Source: an uncultured Flavobacteriales bacterium (GTDB lineage Bacteria; Bacteroidota; Bacteroidia; Flavobacteriales_D; Crocinitomicaceae). From it: a DNA stretch of 64,000 bases. Below the pieces are notes generated by a model. It was not told where the DNA came from. It did no database searches and saw only the letters and a program-made list of their open reading frames with translations. This document shows, piece after piece, positions 27,352 through 35,883 of the stretch. A program made the position numbers and the translations under genes. How positions within the stretch are numbered: the first letter of the stretch is position 1; each line of letters begins with the position of its first letter. Where the stretch lies: positions 62,001 to 126,000 of the forward strand of contig CALEIK010000027.1 in assembly GCA_937876195.1 (NCBI GenBank), read 5' to 3'.

Positions 27352-28257
27352 CTATTTTTTGAGGGAATTTTCAAGTGCTTTTTCAATTTCTGTGTAGTGA
27401 AATTTAAACCCTTGATCTTGAATTTTTTGAGAAGAAACGCGACTTCCTTGGAGCAGTAAGTTTGCCATTTCACCTAAGTACAGTTTCAACAAAAGCGCCG
27501 GAACATTTGGCATCCATAACTTTTTTCCAATGGATTTAGCCAGTGCTACACTGAACTCTCGATTGGTGATGTGATTCGGCGCAACAGCATTGTATGCTCC
27601 TTTCATCGTTTCATTTTGAATCGCAAACAAGTACATTTCGCACAAATCATCGATGTGAATCCAAGGGAGGTATTGTTTCCCAGATCCAATCGCTGCACCC
27701 GCTCCCAGTTTGAAAGGTTTTGCCATTTTTTCCAGTCCTCCTCCCGAGGATGCCAGGACTAAAGCTGTTCTCAACTTCACCGTTCGAACGCCCTTATCTT
27801 CAAAGGCATCAATCGCTGCTTCCCATTGTATGCAGACATCGCTTAAAAAATCATTGCCCGATTCATCATCCTCGGTAAAAATTCGATCGCTAGTAACAGC
27901 ACCGTAATATCCTGCACCCGATGCAGAGATAACCGCTTTTACTCGATGGTCTTTAGGTAATTGATCGAATAGCAACTTTGCCGAATCAACGCGACTGGAA
28001 ATGATTTCCCGCTTTCGTTGTTTCGTCCAATTTTTATCTGCAACTCCTGCTCCCGCTAAGTGAACGATGTAACTTACATTTTCGAGGGCCTTGGGATCAA
28101 CCTTCTGCTGTCCAATATCCCATGTGAAACAGGAAATCTCCTTGCTCTGTTTTTGGGTACGACTCAACACCGCGACTTCATATCCATTCGCACGTAACAT
28201 CCTCGTCAGGTGTCTACCCACCAAGCCATCTCCACCCGTAATAAGCACCTTTTCCAT
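27352..28257 (-). CDS. TIGR01777-type NAD(P)-dependent epimerase (SDR family)
   Basis: 301 residues, the usual size. Rossmann motif ITGGDGLVGRHLTRML at the N-terminus, the family motif SASGAGYYG (~108) and the C-terminal DUF1731-like segment MPNVPALLLKLYLGEMANLLLQGSRV (~245). TIGR01777 proteins (YfcH, SulA-like) are extended short-chain dehydrogenases without a settled substrate. The start ATG at 28257 is followed upstream by a 40-bp gap from the racemase gene, on the same strand. Confidence 0.9.
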   Translation of the reverse strand: MEKVLITGGDGLVGRHLTRMLRANGYEVAVLSRTQKQSKEISCFTWDIGQQKVDPKALENVSYIVHLAGAGVADKNWTKQRKREIISSRVDSAKLLFDQLPKDHRVKAVISASGAGYYGAVTSDRIFTEDDESGNDFLSDVCIQWEAAIDAFEDKGVRTVKLRTALVLASSGGGLEKMAKPFKLGAGAAIGSGKQYLPWIHIDDLCEMYLFAIQNETMKGAYNAVAPNHITNREFSVALAKSIGKKLWMPNVPALLLKLYLGEMANLLLQGSRVSSQKIQDQGFKFHYTEIEKALENSLKK

Positions 28258-28297
28258 AAGTATAATGTTAAATCAAAAAAGGATGATATCAAAAGAA

Positions 28298-29368
28298 CTA
28301 CTTGATTCTTTTTTCAATGTATTGCGAATTCATGATTCTCAAAATTCCCATGTAATCCATCTTGAACTCAATGAGATCACCTACTTGTAAGTTCTCCTTG
28401 TTCTCACCTAAGTCGATTACCAGCATGTCGGACGATGCTCCAACAATTTCATGTTCGGGGTTGTTCAGTCTGATGTGGTCTTCATCGATGTCCAACAATC
28501 CAAAATCAATAATTGCACGGTAGGATAAATCCGATTGATCCGTAGATTTGAATGACACCGTATCACCCGTGAGATTGGTCCCCATCTCTCCCATTGGGTT
28601 TGCTGGTTTTTCGGTAAGTTCTATGATCTCAGCATGCAACTGAAAGACATCGTTTTCCATCTCCTTAAACGTCGTGTCGTTGTACACATCTGTTCCCAGA
28701 TATAGTGTTTCTCCCACTCGAAAGTGATTGATCCCTCCAGGCAGAAGTCCTTTGAAAATAAGTGGAATTGTTACTGAAGAACCGCCCGAAACGTATTCGA
28801 TTTCACGGTCAAATTTTGCTTCAATGAGTTGCTCGTACAAGCATAGTTGAATGAGCTTGTCGTGGCTCGGTAACACTCCGTACATGCAGGTAAGGTTCGT
28901 TCCAAGTCCCACCACCTTGATATTCGGCAACTTAAATACGTCTGAATAGAACTCGAGCAAATCTTCGCGAAGTACACCCTCACGTAACTCTCCCAGTTCA
29001 ATCATTATCAATATTTTGTGAATCTTTCCCTGCTTTTTAGCTTCGTCGGAAAGCATTTTTATCGTTTCAATTTCGGTATTGAAACTAATATCTGCATATT
29101 TTACAATTGCCTCTATCGACTGTTTTGGTGGAGGTTTAATGTAAATCGTTTCGACATCTTGAGACAAAGATTTAATCATCTCCAGATTAGAAACTCGTGA
29201 ATCACACAGCTGTTTTACATCCATTTTTATGAGCTCCTTGAGGTAGATTTCATTTCCACAAAGCATCTTGGAAACCACCGCCCAATCGATGTTGTTTTCT
29301 TTAAATGTCTTGTCAAGAAAATGATAATTCTTCTTTAATTTTTCAACGTTTAATGTGATAAAAGCCAT
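28298..29368 (-). CDS. Alanine/ornithine-racemase-like PLP enzyme
   Basis: 356 residues of the alanine racemase N-terminal (TIM-barrel) superfamily. Schiff-base lysine in VVSKMLCGN (Lys34), the phosphate loop VSGGSSVTI (~200) and LPGGINHFRVGETLYLG near 230 resemble ornithine racemase and its relatives more than Alr. No cytoplasmic D-Ala gene needs follow, and the C-terminal beta domain is present (VVSKMLC to IEFKMDYMGILRIM). It is preceded by a GNAT acetyltransferase gene 2 nt upstream, on the same strand, so the enzymes probably work together on one amino acid. Substrate unknown. Confidence 0.8.
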   Translation of the reverse strand: MAFITLNVEKLKKNYHFLDKTFKENNIDWAVVSKMLCGNEIYLKELIKMDVKQLCDSRVSNLEMIKSLSQDVETIYIKPPPKQSIEAIVKYADISFNTEIETIKMLSDEAKKQGKIHKILIMIELGELREGVLREDLLEFYSDVFKLPNIKVVGLGTNLTCMYGVLPSHDKLIQLCLYEQLIEAKFDREIEYVSGGSSVTIPLIFKGLLPGGINHFRVGETLYLGTDVYNDTTFKEMENDVFQLHAEIIELTEKPANPMGEMGTNLTGDTVSFKSTDQSDLSYRAIIDFGLLDIDEDHIRLNNPEHEIVGASSDMLVIDLGENKENLQVGDLIEFKMDYMGILRIMNSQYIEKRIK

Positions 29369-29370
29369 GG

Positions 29371-29817
29371 TTATGTTTTTCGTTTCAAACGCATTTCCAA
29401 GTACGGATTGGTGAATTCAAATTTCTCATACAACCTTTTGGCAGGGTTGTTTGCCTCCACGTGGAGTGCAATATCACCTTTCGCGTGACTTATGACTGTT
29501 TCCATTAATTTTTTTCCTAATCCCTCTCCTCGGTAATTGCTATGAGTAGCAATGTATACTAAAATATTTTCTGGAATATAACCGCTCATTCCTGTCGCGT
29601 TGACGACCACCACTCCTTTTAGAACATCGTCTTCAGATATCGCTGCAGTAAAACCACCAAACGATGCAAACTCCTTCACGGAATAATTGATTGCTTTTCG
29701 AATGTCTGGCTCGGGGTCGCCATACTCACCTAGATGCTCTCGAAGGAATTTGACCATTTTTCCCTTTTCTATTTCTGTTGGTCGATTCAGTGTATTATAC
29801 ACTTTAATTGTCGTCAT
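29371..29817 (-). CDS. GNAT-family N-acetyltransferase
   Basis: 148 residues. Residues ~85-140 are the GNAT core: IPENILVYIATHSNYRGEGLGKKLMETVI with the acetyl-CoA pyrophosphate loop RGEGLG, and LHVEANNPAKRLYEKFEF. The stop lies 2 nt before the ATG of the PLP racemase, so they form an operon. Acetylation of an amino acid or its racemised form is inferred from the pairing only. The upstream 116 bp are shared with the divergent lipoprotein gene and carry a 7-bp inverted repeat at 29858-29872. Confidence 0.78.
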   Translation of the reverse strand: MTTIKVYNTLNRPTEIEKGKMVKFLREHLGEYGDPEPDIRKAINYSVKEFASFGGFTAAISEDDVLKGVVVVNATGMSGYIPENILVYIATHSNYRGEGLGKKLMETVISHAKGDIALHVEANNPAKRLYEKFEFTNPYLEMRLKRKT

Positions 29818-29933
29818 AAAATAGTTTTACCTACAGTATAGCAGAATCTGTGTAAAATCCAAATTATTTGGAACAACAAAATATTTATTTAATTTTATTC
29901 GCTATTCAATTTATGATATAATAAACGAACAAA

Positions 29934-30830
29934 ATGAAACTAACACACTATTTACCAGTACTATTTCTTGCTCTTGTTACGGGCTGTGGAGAAGAACCAC
30001 GAAACTCTGACCTTGAAAGGTTGGTGAGAAAAGAAATGGAAGAAGACAAAAAGCAGGCGTTATCCCCACCTAAGAGCGTAACTCTTGACAGTCTATTTAA
30101 AAATACGTATGAACGCAATGAAAAACTTGTGTTCGAAGGGTACATCGGCGAAGTGCCAACCACGGTAAGCATGACTGGTGGTGAAATGAGTGTTCGAATC
30201 TTCAAAAACCGTCATCAAACTGTTGGAAGTTATGTGAATCTCGATCTTCCGCTTGGAACTGGAGCGAATCAAGTTAAAAGTTTGCCTGCACAATACAAGC
30301 AGTCAGATTTACACGTCTTTGCCGATGACAAAACTCAGTTGGGAGTGGGCGATAAAATCAAAATTACCGCCACAAATTTTTATTCATCTACCAACTACTT
30401 TAGTTTGGATGGTGTAAAGATTGAAAAACTCGAAGCTGATTTTGATAAAACCATTTTTGATGATGCAGTTGCATTGACAAGCGACATCATTAACGACACT
30501 GCAGTGAAAGAGGTCTACGGATACATGGACGGGGTGCTTTCTATTCCACGCGTATTTTACTCGATGGATAATTACATTGCTTTAAGCTTCAAAACTGCAA
30601 CCAATAAAGAGTTTGACAAAGTAGATGTTCGTGTTGGAAGCGGGCCGAGTTCAATGAATGAATTACCTTCCAATTACGGTCCAAAAGATTTAATCGTACG
30701 CAACTACGAAGGATCCGAAATTAAGTCGCTCAAAAAAGTAAGAATTTACGGCACCTGGAAACGATACGGTTTTGTGACATCTTCGGCATTGGGAGGACAA
30801 TTCAAAGCAGAAGAAATCGTTGAACTTTAA
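29934..30830 (+). CDS. Lipoprotein with two OB-fold-like repeats
   Basis: 298 residues. Lipobox LVTGC gives a lipid-modified Cys at residue 18. Two similar halves follow: residues ~63-160 (VFEGYIGEVPTTVS ... SLPAQYKQSDLHVF ... VGDKIKITATNFY) and ~198-295 (VYGYMDGVLSIPR ... ELPSNYGPKDLIVR ... KKVRIYGTWKRYG). The pattern, with a closing I-G or K-G strand, is like the nucleic-acid-binding or tRNA-anticodon OB folds seen in some Bacteroidetes lipoproteins. Ligand unknown. Anchored to the inner or outer membrane on the periplasmic side. A strong bidirectional terminator follows. Confidence 0.7.
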   Translation: MKLTHYLPVLFLALVTGCGEEPRNSDLERLVRKEMEEDKKQALSPPKSVTLDSLFKNTYERNEKLVFEGYIGEVPTTVSMTGGEMSVRIFKNRHQTVGSYVNLDLPLGTGANQVKSLPAQYKQSDLHVFADDKTQLGVGDKIKITATNFYSSTNYFSLDGVKIEKLEADFDKTIFDDAVALTSDIINDTAVKEVYGYMDGVLSIPRVFYSMDNYIALSFKTATNKEFDKVDVRVGSGPSSMNELPSNYGPKDLIVRNYEGSEIKSLKKVRIYGTWKRYGFVTSSALGGQFKAEEIVEL

Positions 30831-30850
30831 AGGCGTGATACGCATAAACA

Positions 30851-30885
30851 AAAAAGTCCCTTTGCTTTGAGCAAAGGGACTTTTT
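30851..30885. terminator. Bidirectional intrinsic terminator
   Basis: A perfect 15-bp stem (AAAAAGTCCCTTTGC / GCAAAGGGACTTTTT) with the 5-nt loop TTTGA. Both strands end in a run of T, so it ends the lipoprotein gene and the convergent PPC-type gene. Confidence 0.95.
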
Positions 30886-30904
30886 ATATTTCTATTCTTT
30901 TTGA

Positions 30905-32704
30905 CTACTGCAACCTCTTCGTTGAAGTGCCATCGCTGTGCATATCAATTACTACTCCTCGGTAATGAACATCCACTTCCTGTCCCATCAAATTAATAGT
31001 TCTAACCAATTCACGGCTTGAAGAATTGTTCAACGAAATAATTTTGGCGTTACTTTCTGTCCCATCAATATCAGTTTGGTAGAGTCTGTAGTAATTTACA
31101 CCTTCGGAAACATTCGTATGATCAAACGCATAATGTTGATTTTCAGTCGTGTTTCCACGTCCATTTACAGAACCTATAATTCTCCAATTTTCTGCATCCA
31201 CTGAATGTTCAATGGTGAAATAATCGTTGTTGTACTCAGAAGCTGTTTTCCAGTGCAAACGGTTGCCGCTCTCGAGCACCTCTCCATAGAATGTCATTAG
31301 CTCTACTGGAAGGACAACACAATCTAGCCCTGCTGTTCCTGTGAAATCGAGTGTAAACGGAGATGTTGTTGAAGAGAAGTTATCGATCAAGACAACAACA
31401 ACGTCACCCACATTCACGGTAATTCCGTTTACGAATTTATCTCCTCCTGCACCTTCAGAAGTATCTCCAGAGCCGTTTTCAAGTCCCGTGTCACCACCTC
31501 CTGCAGCCCAAGTACATCTCGTTGGAGCAATCGTTGGAGGACAAGCTTGACCAACACCACCAGGATATACCCAAACAGCAATGTCATAATCATCCGTACC
31601 ATTGTCTGGAGAAACTGTAAACTCAAACTCTCCAGCAGTAGCAATTTCCAAATTGTACCAATTTGACTCATGCTCAGTTGACATGCAACCTTGATTCGTT
31701 GCATTTAAATCTGTCACCAAGCCGTCGCCATCAGAAGCACCACCAATGGTAGCGTCTGTACAAATTCCTTGAGAAGTACTACAATCCTGATTTGCATCCG
31801 AAGGTACAGGCTCAGAAAAACAAAGGTCAAAGGTCCCTGTTTCATTGTTCCCGTACTCCCAAATACGCACAAAAATTGTTGCTCCTGGTGTTAGTCCTGT
31901 CGCTGAAATACTGGACATTGCTCCATTTCCATCATCATCATCACACTCAATCATTGTCAGTGCTCCGCAAATCCCTGAATAAATCGCCATTCCAACATCT
32001 GTCAATCCTACAGTAAGACTATAATCTGTTGCAAAGGTCACATTTCCAGAAGCAGGCACAGTAACACTGAACCAAACATCCCCTCCTTGATAATTCGCAC
32101 AACCTGGTCCAGCGACTCCAGAATCTGTTGCTCCTTCATTGGTCACTGTTATTTCCGTACATATTCCATCTGCTCCTACAGCAACAGGAATCGCATCTGC
32201 ACAATCATCATTGGTTAATGGAGGAACTGGGGTTGTTGCTGTAATACATAGGTCAATTGAATTTATAGTGTTACTCGTACTATAAAAGCGCACATAATAA
32301 GTGCCATTCGGCAAGCTAGACATATCAAGAGTTTCATTAACCCCATTTCCTCCAGCATTAGCGCATCCTATAGAAACAAGTCCAGCACATGGCCCGGTAC
32401 TACTATAAATTTCAAAATTTACATTTCTACCACCAGGAACACCTGCTGTCGAAATCTGTATGTCAAGAGGACCGCTAGTTATAGTAAACGTTGTCCACAT
32501 GTCATTCGCCGGAGCTGCCCCGCAGGTAGGCGCCGGAGTTCCTACACTTGTAGCTATCGAGGTTCCGGTAAAACAATATTGCGTATTCGGTTGCGCGTCA
32601 TTTGTAAACAAATTTGCATCTGCACAATTGTCCTGAGCATGAATGTTATTCGTAAAGGAAAGCACTGCAAAAGCACATCCTATTAGATAATTCAACTTTT
32701 TCAT
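30905..32704 (-). CDS. T9SS-type secreted protein with pre-peptidase-like domains (cassette copy 1)
   Basis: 599 residues with a signal peptide (1-24, NNIHAQ). It contains three beta-rich domains with NxDCADA-type starts (near residues 25, 170 and 305), resembling the PPC (bacterial pre-peptidase C-terminal) fold, then a PVELMTFYGE...LHWKTASEYNNDYFTIEHS domain (~465-560) found before T9SS tails, and a short C-terminal tail (TINLMGQEVDVHYRGVVID...RLQ). It overlaps the preceding small gene by 4 nt (ATGA). The paralogue at 33437-35242 has the same order and is very similar. Probably surface-exposed; ligand unknown. Confidence 0.82.
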   Translation of the reverse strand: MKKLNYLIGCAFAVLSFTNNIHAQDNCADANLFTNDAQPNTQYCFTGTSIATSVGTPAPTCGAAPANDMWTTFTITSGPLDIQISTAGVPGGRNVNFEIYSSTGPCAGLVSIGCANAGGNGVNETLDMSSLPNGTYYVRFYSTSNTINSIDLCITATTPVPPLTNDDCADAIPVAVGADGICTEITVTNEGATDSGVAGPGCANYQGGDVWFSVTVPASGNVTFATDYSLTVGLTDVGMAIYSGICGALTMIECDDDDGNGAMSSISATGLTPGATIFVRIWEYGNNETGTFDLCFSEPVPSDANQDCSTSQGICTDATIGGASDGDGLVTDLNATNQGCMSTEHESNWYNLEIATAGEFEFTVSPDNGTDDYDIAVWVYPGGVGQACPPTIAPTRCTWAAGGGDTGLENGSGDTSEGAGGDKFVNGITVNVGDVVVVLIDNFSSTTSPFTLDFTGTAGLDCVVLPVELMTFYGEVLESGNRLHWKTASEYNNDYFTIEHSVDAENWRIIGSVNGRGNTTENQHYAFDHTNVSEGVNYYRLYQTDIDGTESNAKIISLNNSSSRELVRTINLMGQEVDVHYRGVVIDMHSDGTSTKRLQ

Positions 32705-33015
32705 AGTTTTGCCTCCTTTCTTTTAACTTTAAATGTTTCTAGGTGGTACCCGTTCATCAACAACTTCTCTTCCAACTGCTCTTTCTTAATACGCGCGTTG
32801 GTTTCAAAGAGAATAATTCCATGCTCGCGGTTAAATTTCCCTGGCACATCGAAGATGGGACGTAATAAATAGTCAGCTTCCTTCACCGCAGCTTCTGAGT
32901 CTATTTCTGTAATAGAAATGGTGTACTGAATACTGGATTCTGTCTGACCGTAGGAGCCGAACGAAAGGATTGCAGCCACAATTAACGAGGCAAACTTTCT
33001 TTTTTGGTTTTTCAT
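32701..33015 (-). CDS. Small secreted protein, HMA-like layout (cassette copy 1)
   Basis: 104 residues from the ATG at 33015 (a TTG at 33021 would add two residues). Signal peptide MKNQKRKFASLIVAAILSFGSYGQ. The mature ~80 residues follow a beta-alpha-beta-beta-alpha-beta order (IQYTISITEIDSEAAVKEADYLLRP ... GIILFETNARIKKEQLEEKLLMNGYHLETFKV) like heavy-metal-associated (HMA) ferredoxin folds, but without a CxxC, so metal binding is unlikely. ATGA overlap with the 599-residue T9SS gene suggests a partner or chaperone role (inference). Confidence 0.7.
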   Translation of the reverse strand: MKNQKRKFASLIVAAILSFGSYGQTESSIQYTISITEIDSEAAVKEADYLLRPIFDVPGKFNREHGIILFETNARIKKEQLEEKLLMNGYHLETFKVKRKEAKL

Positions 33016-33083
33016 TTTCAATCTTTTTTCAAATTAAACAAACAATACGTGTTTTTCCTTGCTGTCAAGGAAGACATTACGCT

Positions 33084-33099
33084 ATGTACATATGTACAT
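33084..33099. promoter_or_regulatory. 16-bp perfect palindrome in cassette leader
   Basis: ATGTACATATGTACAT, about 70-85 nt before the ATG of the small secreted gene. Copy 2 has a degenerate counterpart (ACATGTACAC near 35614-35625) in the corresponding place. It could be an operator. Confidence 0.4.
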
Positions 33100-33120
33100 C
33101 ACCCATTTCTGGATGCTATG

Positions 33121-33139
33121 TTTTAGTTGAGATTGTGTT
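33121..33139 (-). promoter_or_regulatory. 19-nt leader block shared by both cassettes (copy 1)
   Basis: On the minus strand AACACAATCTCAACTAAAA, ~106 nt before the ATG. It recurs exactly at 35656-35674 ahead of copy 2 although most surrounding noncoding sequence has diverged, which suggests selection. No TAnnTTTG is seen within it. Confidence 0.5.
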
Positions 33140-33381
33140 GATTATCAAAAAATTACCTCAATTTGCTCTATCTATAGTAGAAAAGACGCACTAAAAAGGT
33201 TGTTTTTAACTTTTACGCCACAAATTTACATAAATTTTAACAAATCATATTGTTTGCTAAGTAGAACTACTTATGAATGAATATTAAGCCTCTTTCGTCG
33301 AATATTTGACCCTTAGCAATTATTAAATGATCATTTTGCTATTCTCTGTGGTATTTCCCACAATTGAAAGTAGATTTCAAG

Positions 33382-33415
33382 AAAAATGCCCCGCTTAATC
33401 TATAAACGGGGCATT
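33382..33415 (-). terminator. Intrinsic terminator after cassette copy 2
   Basis: On the minus strand a 9-bp stem AATGCCCCG / CGGGGCATT with a 13-nt loop followed by TTT. It lies just downstream of the 601-residue gene (stop at 33437) and separates the two cassettes. Confidence 0.85.
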
Positions 33416-33436
33416 CTAGTATGTTCTTTGTTTGTT

Positions 33437-35242
33437 TTATTGTAGTCGCTTCACTGAGGAACCATCACTAAAAAGGTCAATCACAATACCTTTGTAGTGT
33501 ACGTTTACTTCCTGACCCATAAGGTTGATTGTTTTTATCAACTCATTGCTGATGTTATTGTTCAAGGCAATTATTTTTGCCTGTTTTTCGGTACCATCAA
33601 TGTCTGTTTGGTAAAGCTTGTAATAGTTTGTTCCATTCAAAACCTCTGTATGATCAAAGGCATAATGCTGTGTCTCAGTTGTTGTTCCGCTTCCATTCAC
33701 AGAGCCAATAACTCTCCAGTTTTCTATGTCCATGGAATGTTCTATCGTGAAATAGTCATTGTTGTACTCAGAAGCTGTTTGCCAGTGTAAACGGTTGCCA
33801 TCGTCAGTTAACTCTCCATAAAATGTCATTAATTCAACGGGTAATACAACACAATCCAAGCCAGCTGTACCTGTAAAATTAAGTGTAAAGGGGGATGTGG
33901 TAGAAGAGAAATTATCAATTAGTACCACAATGACGTCGCCTGGATTCACATTAATTCCATCAACAAATTTATCCCCCAAATCATCTTCTGTGGTATCACC
34001 CGAACCATTCTGAAGCCCTGTGTCTCCACCGCCTGCCGCCCACGTACACCGCGTTGGCGCTACCGCTGGTGGACATGCTTCTCCTGTTCCTCCAGGATAC
34101 ACCCATACTGCAATGTCGTAATCATCCGTTCCATTGTTTGGCGAAACAATGAATTCAAAGGTTCCTGCTGTTGAAATCTGCATATCGTACCAACTGGACT
34201 GGTGTTCTACACTCATACATCCTTGATTGGTTAAGTTTAAATCAACTACCAACCCAGCACCATTAGAGGCTCCGTTAATAGTTGTATCTGTACATAACCC
34301 CGTAGAAGTTTCACAATCTTGATTATTATCTAGCACTGGAGGTTCAGAAAAGCACAAATCAAAGGTACCAAACTCATCGTTTAAATACTCCCAAATACGC
34401 ACATAAATTGTTGCCCCAGGAGTTAATCCCGTTGCAGAAATACTTGACATCAAACCATTTCCGTCGTCGTCATCACATTCCAACTCTGTCAGTGAACCAC
34501 AAGCTCCTGAGTAAATTGACATTCCAAGATCTGTTACACCAACAACAACACTATAATCTGTTGCAAACGTTACATTTCCAGAAGCAGGAACGGTAATGCT
34601 AAACCACACGTCTCCTCCCATGTAACTAGCACAACTTGGTGCTGGTTCTCCCGAATCTGTGGCTCCCACATTGGTTCCTGTGACTTCCGTACAAATTCCA
34701 TCCGCACCAACTGTAACAGGAATTGCATCTGCACAATCGTCATTGGCTGGAGGGTCGTCAACTTGTGTTACACAGATTTCAAAGTCAAAATCTAGGTTGC
34801 CATAGCCAATCAACCGAACATAATATGTTCCGTTTGGTAAATCGTACAAAGTTTCCGTTTCTGCAATACCTAAAACCTCATCATTATCACAGTCGAGCAG
34901 AGTAAGAGCACCACAAGCGCCAGTAAAAACCTGAAAACCAAAAGCGTAGTCGGCTTCTGGAGCTGCAAATGATGTATTATCTACGTCAATCTGAATATTT
35001 GGTAGACCACCGTCTGTAATCGTAAAAGTTATCCAAATTTCAGATTGAACAACTGCTCCACATTGACTTCCTGTCCATCCAGCCTCAATTGTAGCGTCTA
35101 ACGCTACCCCTGTTCCACAACTTGCGCCAACGATATCTGTTCCTAAATCAAATGCTGTAGCACAACTTGCTTGAGCTTGAGCCTTCTGTGAAAAAAAGAA
35201 CACTACTAAAACACAGCCAATTATATAATTTAACTTTCTCAT
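33437..35242 (-). CDS. T9SS-type secreted protein with pre-peptidase-like domains (cassette copy 2)
   Basis: 601 residues, with the same domain order as the 599-residue gene at 30905: signal peptide (KAQAQ), three beta-rich NDDCADA-type domains, the PVELMTFYGELTDDGNRLHW domain and the C-terminal MGQEVNVHYKGIVID...KRLQ tail. The second and third beta-domains and the C-terminal half are nearly identical to copy 1, while the first domain is diverged (SCATAFDLGTDIVG versus NCADANLFTND), so the ligand-facing or exposed N-terminal part may be evolving faster. Overlaps the small gene upstream by 4 nt (ATGA). Confidence 0.82.
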   Translation of the reverse strand: MRKLNYIIGCVLVVFFFSQKAQAQASCATAFDLGTDIVGASCGTGVALDATIEAGWTGSQCGAVVQSEIWITFTITDGGLPNIQIDVDNTSFAAPEADYAFGFQVFTGACGALTLLDCDNDEVLGIAETETLYDLPNGTYYVRLIGYGNLDFDFEICVTQVDDPPANDDCADAIPVTVGADGICTEVTGTNVGATDSGEPAPSCASYMGGDVWFSITVPASGNVTFATDYSVVVGVTDLGMSIYSGACGSLTELECDDDDGNGLMSSISATGLTPGATIYVRIWEYLNDEFGTFDLCFSEPPVLDNNQDCETSTGLCTDTTINGASNGAGLVVDLNLTNQGCMSVEHQSSWYDMQISTAGTFEFIVSPNNGTDDYDIAVWVYPGGTGEACPPAVAPTRCTWAAGGGDTGLQNGSGDTTEDDLGDKFVDGINVNPGDVIVVLIDNFSSTTSPFTLNFTGTAGLDCVVLPVELMTFYGELTDDGNRLHWQTASEYNNDYFTIEHSMDIENWRVIGSVNGSGTTTETQHYAFDHTEVLNGTNYYKLYQTDIDGTEKQAKIIALNNNISNELIKTINLMGQEVNVHYKGIVIDLFSDGSSVKRLQ

Positions 35243-35559
35243 AATTTTGCTTCCTTCAGTTTAATGACAAATGTTTCCAAATGATAGCCGTTGATTAATA
35301 AGCGTTCTTCCAATTGCTCTTTCTTAATCCGTGCATCCGTTTCAAAGAAAATGATTCCACTCTGGCGGTTAAACTTCCCTGGAACATCAAAAATGGGGCG
35401 TAATAGATAGTCCGCTTGTTTTGTCGCCGCTTCTGAGTCGATTTCTGCGATAGAAACATAGTACTGAATTTTTGATTCAGCTTGCCCATAACATCCGAAT
35501 GAAAGGGCAATAGCCACAATCAACGAGGCAAATCCTCTTTTTTGGTTTTTCATTTTCAT
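35239..35559 (-). CDS. Small secreted protein, HMA-like layout (cassette copy 2)
   Basis: 106 residues from the ATG at 35559 (an ATG at 35553 matches the start of copy 1; the frame is open to 35622). Closely similar to the 104-residue protein at 32701: signal peptide MKNQKRGFASLIVAIALSFGCYGQ and IQYYVSIAEIDSEAATKQADYLLRP ... GIIFFETDARIKKEQLEERLLINGYHLETFVI. Again no CxxC. Stop codon TGA overlaps the ATG of the large gene. Confidence 0.7.
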   Translation of the reverse strand: MKMKNQKRGFASLIVAIALSFGCYGQAESKIQYYVSIAEIDSEAATKQADYLLRPIFDVPGKFNRQSGIIFFETDARIKKEQLEERLLINGYHLETFVIKLKEAKL

Positions 35560-35883
35560 TCCCTTTTGATTTAAACAACTCACAGAACCTTGCTTGCTGT
35601 TATAGAAAACAGACATGTACACAATACCTTACAGTATCTACTCTGAAATGTTATTTTTTAGTTGAGATTGTGTTTTCAGAAGTCAAAAATGCGGAGAATG
35701 TTGTTCTAAATCATTACACAATATTGGAAAATTGTTACATAATTCACTCTTTTTTAGCGTCTGCCTTCTATTTTTAACAAGCAGTATTGTCGCTATCCAT
35801 AGGCCCGACAGTCATAATACGCCAATTAAAGGGAAATAAAGTGGTTTGATATTCTTAATTAGGTAATAAGAGGCCGTTCTTAG
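35560..35883. other. Gene-free 324-bp region upstream of cassette copy 2
   Basis: Holds the copy-2 version of the shared 19-nt block (35656-35674) and an ACATGTAC element at about 35614. The part from 35700 to 35883 shows no features that I can recognise; no TAnnTTTG box is evident on the minus strand. Confidence 0.5.
35656..35674 (-). promoter_or_regulatory. 19-nt leader block shared by both cassettes (copy 2)
   Basis: Identical to 33121-33139 and placed ~97 nt before the ATG of the small gene. See the copy-1 entry. Confidence 0.5.

Larger units (their letters stand above)
33016..33436. other. Gene-free 421-bp region upstream of cassette copy 1
   Basis: From right to left on the minus strand: the terminator of cassette copy 2 (33382-33415); ~240 bp without recognisable signals; a 19-nt block shared with copy 2 (33121-33139); a 16-bp palindrome ATGTACATATGTACAT (33084-33099); and a 7-bp hairpin TTCCTTG/CAAGGAA with a 4-nt loop (33055-33072). 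No gene. Confidence 0.6.

Noticed and set aside
29858..29872. TCCAAAT-T-ATTTGGA inverted repeat between the GNAT and lipoprotein genes
   Set aside because: Short, AT-rich and without a clear promoter; may be chance, so not promoted to a finding.
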